Assembly (NCBI GenBank): GCA_017860725.1
Contig: JAGDMX010000413.1
Span: 1 to 5,644, forward strand
Direction: 5' to 3'
Source of the DNA: Chloroflexota bacterium
GTDB taxonomy: Bacteria; Chloroflexota; Anaerolineae; Anaerolineales; UBA4823
Length of the DNA stretch: 5,644 bases
The notes beneath the pieces were generated by a model. It did no database searches. It was given only the letters and a program-made list of their open reading frames with translations, and was not told the DNA's origin. Both the position numbers and the translations under genes were made by a program. Shown here one piece after another: positions 1 through 5,511 of the stretch. Each line of letters begins with the position of its first letter. Positions within the stretch are counted from its first letter, which is position 1.

Positions 1-849
1 TTCCAACACGATGTGCTTGCCCTGGTACATCTCTTCATACTGTTCATGGTGCTCGATAAATCCACCTTTAGCATCCACGAATTCCACATCACCTCGACGG
101 TGGCATTCGCCACACATTTCAGCGCTGCGATTAACCACCGGTTTCACACCCTGTGGGTTGGCCATGTGTAGTGATCCAGGGCCATGGCAGGCTTCGCATT
201 GGACCCCCGGCTCAGCCCAGGTGCCTACGATTCCAGGTAAATCGTCCTGGTTTCCATTGGGGCTGTAGCCAGTAGTATGGCAAGCACCACAATCAAAGGG
301 CAATTTTTCTTCACCGGAGTGATAAGTTACCCATCCGGCATCCATTGGAATGTAATCGTTGGCGTAGTTCCACTGATTGAGGTACTCGGTATTACCGGTT
401 GTACCCGGCTCGTCGGTAATAATGTACCCTTCCTTATCCATGAAGCGTGCCTTCCACCAGTACCCGCCGATGACATACGAGATATCATCCCAGGTATAGC
501 CTTGTGGTAGCTCAGCCAGCTCGCGGAAAGGGTAAACCGGTGCCTGTCCATCCACGATCTTGTTCAGCTTCCAGGGATGCCCAGAGTTAATGAAGGTATC
601 GTAAATATCTTTATGACAGCCGCCGCAGGTTGTCGATCCGACATACTCAGCCCCCGCCATCCCGGCAGCAGGCTCAGCCGGTGTTGGGGGAGCCTCGGCA
701 GCTTCACCAGGCGGACCCTGCGGTCCTTCAGGGCCGGGTGGTCCGGCGGGTCCGGGTTGTCCTTCTTCTCCTTGCGGTCCCTGGCAGGCTGTCAGCAAGA
801 AAATAGCACCTAGCAGCAAACCAATCAGCAAGATCCATTTTTTATTCAT
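1..849 (-). CDS. Lipoprotein multiheme cytochrome c with a collagen-like stalk (3' end missing)
   Basis: Open for 283 codons from the ATG at 849 to the left window edge with no stop, so the C-terminus is missing. The start is supported by AAGGAGA at 862-856, six bases upstream. Residues 1-22 form a lipoprotein signal peptide with lipobox L19-T-A-C22. Residues 24-48 are eight uninterrupted Gly-X-Y triplets rich in Pro, followed by an Ala/Pro/Glu linker (49-68). Four CXXCH haem c sites follow: C75-GGCH, C187-GACH, C218-EACH and C246-GECH. The third continues as CHGPG..H, and H91, H177, H228 and H267/268 are candidate distal ligands. The segment around the first site (YVGSTTC..CH...) resembles the cytochrome c554-type multiheme family, which is a family-level call only. 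The predicted role is extracytoplasmic, membrane-anchored electron transfer, with no substrate assignable. It is transcribed divergently from the Ccm genes that would mature it. More haem sites may lie beyond the edge. Confidence 0.9.
   Translation of the reverse strand, partial: MNKKWILLIGLLLGAIFLLTACQGPQGEEGQPGPAGPPGPEGPQGPPGEAAEAPPTPAEPAAGMAGAEYVGSTTCGGCHKDIYDTFINSGHPWKLNKIVDGQAPVYPFRELAELPQGYTWDDISYVIGGYWWKARFMDKEGYIITDEPGTTGNTEYLNQWNYANDYIPMDAGWVTYHSGEEKLPFDCGACHTTGYSPNGNQDDLPGIVGTWAEPGVQCEACHGPGSLHMANPQGVKPVVNRSAEMCGECHRRGDVEFVDAKGGFIEHHEQYEEMYQGKHIVLE
706..780 (-). repeat. Collagen-like Gly-X-Y triplet tract inside the cytochrome gene
   Basis: Residues 24-48 of the cytochrome read GPQ-GEE-GQP-GPA-GPP-GPE-GPQ-GPP-G, with Gly at every third position and no interruption. 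The DNA appears as a GGNCC-rich tract. It begins two residues after the lipidated Cys22, so it would sit directly outside the membrane as a stalk. Trimerisation is an inference; eight triplets is short for a stable triple helix unless other contacts help. Confidence 0.85.
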
Positions 850-958
850 ATGCAATCTCCTTGTCAGATTCTTTCCATTCGGTATACAGCCGCTAGCTTA
901 GAGGCATCAGGTACCTACGACGATAGATTGGTTCGTATTCGGGGTGTGAATTTGTGCA

Positions 959-975
959 ATTATAAACCAGTTTAT
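959..975 (-). promoter_or_regulatory. Candidate -10 box of the cytochrome gene overlapping a small palindrome
   Basis: On the minus strand, bases 964-959 read TATAAT, a perfect -10 hexamer about 110 bases upstream of the cytochrome start codon. The best -35 position (about 982-987, AATCCT) is a poor match, so an activator or a non-standard sigma factor would be needed. A palindrome with 6-base arms and a 2-base centre (ATAAAC-CA-GTTTAT, 962-975) overlaps the hexamer and could be an operator. Both may be chance in AT-rich DNA. Confidence 0.25.
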
Positions 976-1209
976 GATACCAGGATTAGTAAATAAATTG
1001 ACTATTGAGACATTTTGGGAGCCAGCGATCATATAAACGGACATAATTGAATAAATTCATTAATGCTGGTTAAGTATATCATGCAATTGATCCTGTATCC
1101 TCGAGGGGATTCCGCAAAAATGGTACAAAATAGCCTGTCTTCTTTCTCATTGGATATTTTTCAGCCTCTCAGGTTCTATTAACCTGTCTATGACAGAATT
1201 CCAATACGA

Positions 1210-1232
1210 TCGATCGACCTACAGTCGATCGA
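1210..1232 (+). promoter_or_regulatory. Perfect 9-bp-arm inverted repeat upstream of ccmE
   Basis: TCGATCGAC (1210-1218) and GTCGATCGA (1224-1232) are exact reverse complements around a 5-base loop, CTACA. It lies 30 bases upstream of the ccmE ribosome binding site, so it is either a 5' untranslated hairpin or a protein-binding operator. The bases after it (AGGATTTATTTTCG) are T-rich but broken, so it is a weak candidate for an intrinsic terminator or attenuator. No trans-acting factor can be assigned. Confidence 0.45.
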
Positions 1233-1262
1233 AGGATTTATTTTCGTTATTCGCGTCTATTT

Positions 1263-1267
1263 GGAGG
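1263..1267 (+). promoter_or_regulatory. Ribosome binding site that decides the ccmE start
   Basis: GGAGG lies 11 bases before the ATG at 1279 and overlaps the alternative in-frame TTG at 1261. That overlap rules against initiation at 1261 and favours 1279, although the spacing is slightly long. Confidence 0.6.
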
Positions 1268-1278
1268 TCATTATCACT

Positions 1279-1785
1279 ATGGAACAAACCGCCACCGTTC
1301 GGTCCGCCGGCAAGATGAAATTTATCATCGGTGGATTGCTGATTATCGCGGCTGTTGTTTATCTGATCTTATCCTCAGCCCAGGCTAACGCCCAATATTT
1401 CATGACGATTGACGAGCTGACTGCTAAGGGGGCAGACGTCCAGGGGCGGGATTTGCGGGTGTCGGGAGCAGTGATTGGAGATACGATCCAGTATGACCCG
1501 CAATCCCTGACACTGTCTTTTGTGGTTGCTAATATCCCCGGTGACAATAAAGAGATCGAACAAGCCGGCGGGCTGGCAGAGGTCTTGCACCAGGCAGTGA
1601 CGGATCCCTCGCGCTCGAAAATGGATGTGGTCTACAATGGTCCGAAGCCGGATTTGCTACGCAATGAAGCCCAGGCAATTATGACCGGCAAGATCGGTGA
1701 GGATGGCAAATTCTACGCGGACGAGCTGCTGCTCAAGTGTCCTACCCGCTACGAAGAGGCTGTGCCAGAACAAGCCGGTACTTAA
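1279..1785 (+). CDS. ccmE: Cytochrome c maturation haem chaperone CcmE, Cys-type
   Basis: A 168-residue protein of typical CcmE length. It has a short N-terminal tail, one membrane anchor (about residues 15-33), then an OB-fold-like periplasmic domain with the family landmarks: DLRVSG near residue 58, VVYNGPKPDLLR, and GKIGEDGKFYADELLLK. CcmE receives haem from the CcmABCD exporter and hands it to CcmF. In the classical protein the haem is bound covalently by a His in an HxxxY motif near the C-terminus. Here that position is Cys154 in C-P-T-R-Y158. CxxxY CcmE proteins are known from some sulfate reducers and archaea, so this is a recognised variant rather than a simple mutation. The in-frame TTG at 1261 would add six residues but lies under the GGAGG site. 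It is the first gene of the plus-strand operon; an 88-base spacer follows. Confidence 0.93.
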   Translation: MEQTATVRSAGKMKFIIGGLLIIAAVVYLILSSAQANAQYFMTIDELTAKGADVQGRDLRVSGAVIGDTIQYDPQSLTLSFVVANIPGDNKEIEQAGGLAEVLHQAVTDPSRSKMDVVYNGPKPDLLRNEAQAIMTGKIGEDGKFYADELLLKCPTRYEEAVPEQAGT

Positions 1786-1873
1786 TCCTCTTGCCAGGAT
1801 CGACTGGGAGTGAAGGAACGCCGCCCCTGAACTCTCAACATAAACAGGAAATGCACGCCGGAGTAGAAGAGAA

Positions 1874-2542
1874 ATGGTAGCAAACTTTGGATATGGCGCA
1901 TTACTGGTAACATTTCTGATTGCAATTTATGGCGTATTTGCCGCCATCTATGGAGCACGCAAGAACAGCCCGGCCTGGGTAGAAAGCGCCCGGCTGGCAA
2001 TGCTGCTCACTTTCCCCCTGATCACCTTATCCGCATTGTGTTTAATTTATCTGCTGGTGACCGGCGCGTACGAGCTTGAATACGTGGCATCGGTGACCAG
2101 TAACAGTATGCCGATCTACCTGCGGATAACGGCACTATGGGGTGGGCAGGCCGGTTCGCTGGTGTTTTGGTCCTGGCTGATGTCCGCGTTTGCCAGCGCA
2201 GTTACCCTGCGCAAATGGCAGCGTGACCGCGAATTCCTTCCCTGGGTGATCGTTGTCTCGTTGATCACCCTGGCTTTCTTCTTAATGCTGGTGATCCTGT
2301 TTGAGAATCCATTTACCCGCATCTGGCAGCTGCCCACCGGTGAGTTTGTGGTGCGCATGCTGCAGCCCGCAAATTCAATCTTGATGACCCAAGCGGATGG
2401 GCGTGGTCTAAACCCCTTACTGCGCCACCCCGGTATGATTATTCACCCGCCGATGCTCTACCTGGGATTCGTGGCTTTCGTCATCCCGTATGCATTACGA
2501 TGTGCTGGGCTGGGGTGGATACTGGGGTTGGGATCCGGTTGA
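1874..2542 (+). CDS. ccmF: CcmF N-terminal fragment
   Basis: This frame gives 222 residues. About 207 match CcmF; the last 15 (from Leu208) are read out of frame before TGA at 2540-2542. Hydrophobic helices lie at about residues 8-28, 41-63, 92-112, 122-144 and 190-207. Family landmarks include the ALWGGQAGSLVFW segment (residues 87-99), the GLNPLL..PGMIIHPP segment and His191, which corresponds to a conserved haem-ligand histidine. Between helices four and five is a periplasmic stretch (about 145-180) that looks longer than in E. coli CcmF. The ATG at 1874 follows a purine-rich stretch with GGAG at 1860-1863. Alone it lacks the WWD domain and could not act as a haem lyase. Confidence 0.8.
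   Translation: MVANFGYGALLVTFLIAIYGVFAAIYGARKNSPAWVESARLAMLLTFPLITLSALCLIYLLVTGAYELEYVASVTSNSMPIYLRITALWGGQAGSLVFWSWLMSAFASAVTLRKWQRDREFLPWVIVVSLITLAFFLMLVILFENPFTRIWQLPTGEFVVRMLQPANSILMTQADGRGLNPLLRHPGMIIHPPMLYLGFVAFVIPYALRCAGLGWILGLGSG
2489..2498 (+). other. Deletion/frameshift junction in ccmF
   Basis: Upstream sequence is coding in the frame with codons TAT (2489-2491) and GCA (2492-2494). Downstream sequence is coding with codons CAT (2493-2495) and TAC (2496-2498). Left-hand CcmF similarity ends and right-hand similarity begins within these ten bases. About 120-125 bases of coding sequence, not a multiple of three, are inferred missing from the family spacing. Confidence 0.75.
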
Positions 2543-3809
2543 AATTGCCGCCTTTATGCCCTGGCTGACCGGCACCGCGTTTCTGCACTCTGTGATGATC
2601 CAAGAGAAGCGCGGCATGATGAAGCATTGGAATATGGTGCTGGTCATCCTGACATACTCCCTGGTGATCTTCGGCACCTTCCTGACCCGCTCGGGAGTGC
2701 TCTCCTCGGTGCATGCTTTTGCGCAGAGCGCGATTGGACCGGCTTTCTTCGCTTTTATCGGCATTACCTTTATCACTTCACTGACACTCTTACTAAAACG
2801 CTGGGACGAGCTGAAATCGGAAAACCAGATGAGCAACTGGTTGTCGCGCGAAGGACTATTTTTGATCAACAACCTGCTCTTCATGGGCATTCTGGCGGTT
2901 TGCTTTTCGGGGGTAATTTACCCGATCGTCTCAGAGCTGGTCACCGGGCAAAAGGTCACCGTTGGACCCCCGTTTTACGAGCGCGCCACGGGTCCGCTGT
3001 TTGCCGGGCTGCTGCTCTTGATGGGCATTGCACCGCTGGCAGCCTGGCGGCACTCCACCTTCAAGACCCTGGGAAGGGCTGCCTGGAAGCCGTTTTTGGT
3101 CTCGATTGCGGTCCCGGTTGTTGCCTACTTGACCGGTACTCGTAGCTGGCCGGCGTTATTGGGTTTCTGGCTGTGTGGTTTTGTCACTTTCGTGACCCTG
3201 TATGAATTCTATCGCGGCGCCCTGGCCCGCCACCGCAAATCCGGAGAAAATTTCCCGGTGGCCTTGTGGCGCCTGGCCGGGCGCAACCGGCGCCGCTATG
3301 GCGGCTATGTCATTCACATTGGTGTAGTGCTGATGGCCATCGGCATCATCGGCATCGAGATATTCCAGACCGAGACTCAGGGTACCATCCCCCAGGGTGG
3401 CGAATTAAACCTGGGAAAATACACGATCCGTTATGATCAACTGGATGAGTTCCCAACCCTTGACGGTCGCATGGTAGCCCGGGCAACGATTAGTGTGTTC
3501 AAAGATGGAAAATTCGTCACCGAGCTGTACCCTCGCCGTGATTTTTATATCGAGTCCCAGCAACCGATGACCATCCCCGGTGTGGTGAGCTCGATGGAGA
3601 ACGATTTTTATGTCTTGCTGGTGGACTGGCAGCCGATCTCGACAGTCGGTGCCACCTTCAAAGCCTATAACAATCCGCTGGTGAACTGGCTGTGGCTGGG
3701 TGGTCTGGTCTTCATTCTTGGCACATTAATCGCGGCCTGGCCGGACAAAGATCCGGAAGTAGAACCGGCGCGCTCACGCCGCCCACGCTATGCCGCAGCA
3801 GAAGTTTAA
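2490..3809 (+). CDS. ccmF: CcmF C-terminal fragment with the WWD domain
   Basis: This frame gives 439 residues if started at the ATG at 2490, but that ATG falls inside the junction, has no ribosome binding site and is probably not a true start. The tryptophan-rich WWD haem-handling motif (WGGYWGWDPVE, residues 8-18) comes at once. It is followed by His33, His75 (SVHAFA) and His276 (YVIHIG), matching the histidines thought to ligate haem in CcmF. Residue 19 is Ile (ATT, 2544-2546) where the family almost always has Asn (DPVEN). Membrane helices follow at about 48-66, 84-102, 127-145, 168-186, 203-240 and 275-291. A soluble periplasmic domain (about 292-395) and a last helix (about 400-417) complete the fold. 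The remaining sequence looks intact, with no further stops, which suggests a recent or artefactual break. ccmH starts three bases after its stop. Confidence 0.82.
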   Translation: MHYDVLGWGGYWGWDPVEIAAFMPWLTGTAFLHSVMIQEKRGMMKHWNMVLVILTYSLVIFGTFLTRSGVLSSVHAFAQSAIGPAFFAFIGITFITSLTLLLKRWDELKSENQMSNWLSREGLFLINNLLFMGILAVCFSGVIYPIVSELVTGQKVTVGPPFYERATGPLFAGLLLLMGIAPLAAWRHSTFKTLGRAAWKPFLVSIAVPVVAYLTGTRSWPALLGFWLCGFVTFVTLYEFYRGALARHRKSGENFPVALWRLAGRNRRRYGGYVIHIGVVLMAIGIIGIEIFQTETQGTIPQGGELNLGKYTIRYDQLDEFPTLDGRMVARATISVFKDGKFVTELYPRRDFYIESQQPMTIPGVVSSMENDFYVLLVDWQPISTVGATFKAYNNPLVNWLWLGGLVFILGTLIAAWPDKDPEVEPARSRRPRYAAAEV

Positions 3810-3812
3810 TCT

Positions 3813-4331
3813 ATGACCAAAACACGATCTTTGTGGCTCTTGTTCTCGCTATTCCTGGCAGCCTTTATCATCTTACAACCATTGCAGGCAGGGCTGGCTC
3901 AGGACAACCCGCAGCGACCGATCGAAGAGATCAGCGATAATGAAGTCAACGCGGTCGCCAAACAGCTTTACTGCCCGGTGTGCGAGAATATCCCATTGGA
4001 TGTATGCCCAACTCAGGCTTGTGCCGAGTGGCGCGAGCTGATCCGGCTGAAAATCTCCGAGGGCTGGAATGCCGATCGCATCAAGGAGTATTTTGCCGAG
4101 CAGTATGGCGATCGTGTCCTGGCGGCTCCACCAGCCCGCGGACTGAACTGGCTGGTGTATGTCATCCCTCCGGTGATCGTTCTGGGAGGAATCTTTATTT
4201 TATATCGTGCTTTTAGGACCTGGAAGCAACCCGCGCCTCAAGCTACAACCTCCGAAAACACAGCCTCGGAAACCCATGAGGACGAATATGCTTTACGAAT
4301 TGAAGAGGAATTAAAAAGGAGACAGGTTTAA
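3813..4331 (+). CDS. ccmH: CcmH/CcmL-type thiol-redox maturation protein
   Basis: A 172-residue protein with an N-terminal hydrophobic signal/anchor (about 7-25), a helical domain and a second membrane segment (about 112-133), matching the CcmH/CcmL/NrfF layout. The redox motif is L-Y-C54-P-V-C57, the equivalent of LRCxxC. It is followed by the family's ...R.LI..KI.EG...D.I..YF..QYGDRVL segment (about 74-103). CcmH reduces or holds the CXXCH thiols of apocytochrome c for haem ligation by CcmF. Unusually, two more cysteines follow, C65 and C70 (CPTQAC), where the standard family has the Ser/Asn/Ala-rich QSIADSN-like segment. The C-terminal tail after the second helix is charged and presumably cytoplasmic. 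It starts three bases after the ccmF stop, consistent with translational coupling. The order CcmH before the TlpA-like gene differs from the ccmG-ccmH order of enteric bacteria. Confidence 0.9.
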   Translation: MTKTRSLWLLFSLFLAAFIILQPLQAGLAQDNPQRPIEEISDNEVNAVAKQLYCPVCENIPLDVCPTQACAEWRELIRLKISEGWNADRIKEYFAEQYGDRVLAAPPARGLNWLVYVIPPVIVLGGIFILYRAFRTWKQPAPQATTSENTASETHEDEYALRIEEELKRRQV

Positions 4332-4384
4332 TGCCTGTATGGCTGGCAAAATATCCGGCTAGATGTGATCATTATGACGAATGA
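4316..4384 (+). other. Strong ribosome binding site feeding a 17-codon minicistron before the TlpA-like gene
   Basis: AAGGAG (4316-4321), inside the last codons of ccmH, lies nine bases before an ATG (4331-4333) that overlaps the ccmH stop as TAATG. That frame encodes only 17 residues and stops at TGA 4382-4384, eight bases past the ATG of the next gene (4374). It may be a translated leader that couples ribosomes to the downstream start, which has no good site of its own, or the remnant of an older in-frame start after a one-base shift. No function is claimed for the peptide. Confidence 0.3.
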
Positions 4385-4949
4385 ATCAACCCATACCACT
4401 CTCCAACCCACGGAAAACAAATCTCGCCCTCGCTGGGGACGCTTGCTTGCCTGGGTCGGGTTGGCACTTTTACTTGGGATCGTAGGCCTGGCTTTACTAC
4501 GCAACCAGGAAGGACCTGTACAGGTCGGCAAACCTGCACCGGATTTCACACTGACATCCTTCGATGGTGAGACATTCACGCTCTCGGAGCTGCGCGGCAA
4601 AGTCGTCGTCGCCAACTTCTGGGCATCGTGGTGTAAACCCTGCGAACAGGAAGCCGCCGATCTGGAAACTGCCTGGAGAGCCTACCAGCCAGGCGGCGAG
4701 GTTCTTTTCCTGGGGATCGATTGGACCGATACCGAGCCCAAAGCGAAGGCGTATTTGGAAAAGTTTGACATCACCTATCCGAATGGACCGGATCTGGGGA
4801 CACGTATCTCGCAGAGCTACCGTACAACCGGTGTGCCGGAGACTTACATCATCGACCAGCAAGGCATTCTACGCTATGTCAAACTCAGCCCTTTCCTGTC
4901 GTTACAAGAAATTCAAAACGCCATTGATCCCCTGCTGACCAACCCGTAA
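4374..4949 (+). CDS. Membrane-anchored TlpA/ResA/CcmG-type thioredoxin
   Basis: A 191-residue protein from the ATG at 4374; a GTG at 4365 in the same frame would add three residues, and neither has a clear ribosome binding site. It has a cytoplasmic tail, one membrane anchor (about 22-42), then a redoxin domain beginning VGKPAPDFTL, typical of the AhpC/TSA-TlpA superfamily. The active site is W86-C87-K-P-C90 after VVVANFWASW, and the cis-proline loop is TTGVP155ETY. The family reduces disulfides outside the cytoplasmic membrane, powered by CcdA or DsbD. Next to ccmH, the likely job is reducing CcmH or the apocytochrome, the CcmG/DsbE role. Family boundaries between CcmG, ResA and TlpA are blurred, so no gene symbol is given. 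It ends four bases before the next gene. Confidence 0.9.
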   Translation: MTNESTHTTLQPTENKSRPRWGRLLAWVGLALLLGIVGLALLRNQEGPVQVGKPAPDFTLTSFDGETFTLSELRGKVVVANFWASWCKPCEQEAADLETAWRAYQPGGEVLFLGIDWTDTEPKAKAYLEKFDITYPNGPDLGTRISQSYRTTGVPETYIIDQQGILRYVKLSPFLSLQEIQNAIDPLLTNP

Positions 4950-4953
4950 TCTT

Positions 4954-5511
4954 ATGGATATCGGTTCAATCTTTCTCATTCTGGCCCTTATCATCATAGT
5001 GGCCTTATTCATTGGCCGCCCTCTTTTCGAACGGAAAGCGTTCGCCACACCGGCTGTAACAACTCAAGAAGATCACGAGCTATCTGGCCTGTTAGCAGAG
5101 CGTGATCAAGTGATTAATGCTCTCCAGGAGCTCGACTTCGATTACACGCTGGGTAAAATCCCCAGCGAGGACTACCCAGAACAACGGGCTGCCTTGATCT
5201 CCCAGGGAAGCGAAATCCTGCGCAAATTAGACGCTCTCCAACCATCCGGATCATCCGAAGATGCTCAAGAGCGGATTGAAACAGCAATTGCTGCTCGGCG
5301 CGCCGACGCTGCCCAGCAGCGAGCCGCCGCTACAGCCACGGTTTCTGGCAACGGAGCCAAGGCTGCGCCTCCGGACGATGATCTGGAGGCGATCATTGCC
5401 AACCGCAAGCGAGACCGCACCGATAAGGCTGCTGGTTTCTGCCCGCAGTGCGGCGGACCGGTTCAAAAGGCAGATCATTTCTGCCCAAAGTGTGGGTATC
5501 GAATTGCGTAG
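4954..5511 (+). CDS. CcmI-like membrane protein with a C-terminal zinc ribbon
   Basis: A 185-residue protein. It has an N-terminal membrane helix (about 4-21) and a charged helical segment (about 41-95) containing LLAERDQVINALQELDFDY and then LGKIPSEDYPEQRAAL. This resembles the N-terminal coiled region of CcmI/CycH (helix, Gly turn, acidic-Tyr motif, helix). A low-complexity Ala/Gln/Arg linker (about 101-158) leads to C163-P-Q-C166-G...C177-P-K-C180-G, a classical two-knuckle zinc ribbon. In proteobacteria, CcmI holds apocytochrome c through TPR repeats; there are none here, and the zinc ribbon sits in their place. It starts four bases after the TlpA-like stop without a clear ribosome binding site, so it is probably coupled. 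With one N-terminal helix, the orientation of the zinc ribbon is uncertain. A CcmI-equivalent role is inferred from position and the N-terminal motif. Confidence 0.82.
   Translation: MDIGSIFLILALIIIVALFIGRPLFERKAFATPAVTTQEDHELSGLLAERDQVINALQELDFDYTLGKIPSEDYPEQRAALISQGSEILRKLDALQPSGSSEDAQERIETAIAARRADAAQQRAAATATVSGNGAKAAPPDDDLEAIIANRKRDRTDKAAGFCPQCGGPVQKADHFCPKCGYRIA

Larger units (their letters stand above)
850..1260. other. Divergent intergenic region between the cytochrome and ccm genes
   Basis: This 411-base stretch separates two divergent transcription units and is visibly more AT-rich than its flanks, especially 955-1085. I see no credible coding sequence, tRNA or known riboswitch. It should hold both promoters, but no strong consensus pair is visible. 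The plus strand has a TTGAGA (1005-1010) and a TATAAA (1032-1037), but the 21-base gap is too long for a good housekeeping promoter. Inverted repeats are present at 962-975, 1048-1059 (TGAAT-AA-ATTCA), 1171-1185 (AGGTT-N5-AACCT), 1184-1196 (CTGTC-TAT-GACAG) and 1210-1232. Their density would fit operators, but none matches a regulator site I can name. Confidence 0.6.
1874..3809 (+). pseudogene. ccmF: ccmF, interrupted by an internal deletion with frameshift
   Basis: CcmF is the large polytopic subunit of the haem lyase that joins haem to apocytochrome CXXCH sites. Here it lies in two frames: bases 1874 to about 2494 encode the N-terminal part, and from about 2493 the C-terminal part continues in another frame to the stop at 3807-3809. 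The first piece reaches ...FVIPYA just after the HPP motif. The second resumes at HYDVLGWGGYW. In CcmF proteins such as that of E. coli, these landmarks are about 40 residues apart, with a transmembrane helix between them, and that segment is absent. The frame relation implies loss of 3n+2 bases. All four histidines usually considered haem ligands are present on one side or the other. The gene is a pseudogene if the sequence is correct; an assembly deletion is the main alternative. It sits between ccmE and ccmH, as expected for an operon member. Confidence 0.85.

Noticed and set aside
11..813. Plus-strand and out-of-frame minus-strand open frames across the left end
   Set aside because: They are shadows of the minus-strand cytochrome, whose frame carries a lipobox, Gly-X-Y triplets and four CXXCH sites.
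1047..1080. Plus-strand promoter TTGAAT with TTAAGT
   Set aside because: Spacing is 17 bases, but the -10 matches only three of six positions; too weak to annotate.
1087..1100. FNR/CRP-like half site (TTGAT) upstream of ccmE
   Set aside because: The second half does not match ATCAA at the required four-base spacing.
1210..1250. Intrinsic terminator upstream of ccmE
   Set aside because: The stem is good, but the run after it is AGGATTTATTTTCG, not a continuous T tract, and there is no plus-strand gene upstream to terminate.
1851..1880. A nine-codon frame overlapping the ccmF start
   Set aside because: Its only purine-rich site is one base from the ATG, too close to be used; a short frame of this size is expected by chance.
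2627..3145. A 172-codon plus-strand frame inside ccmF
   Set aside because: It overlaps the well-conserved CcmF frame and shows no domain or membrane pattern of its own.
4497..4938. Open frames on both strands within the thioredoxin gene
   Set aside because: They overlap a TlpA-like protein with an intact WCKPC site and cis-Pro loop, so they are frame shadows.
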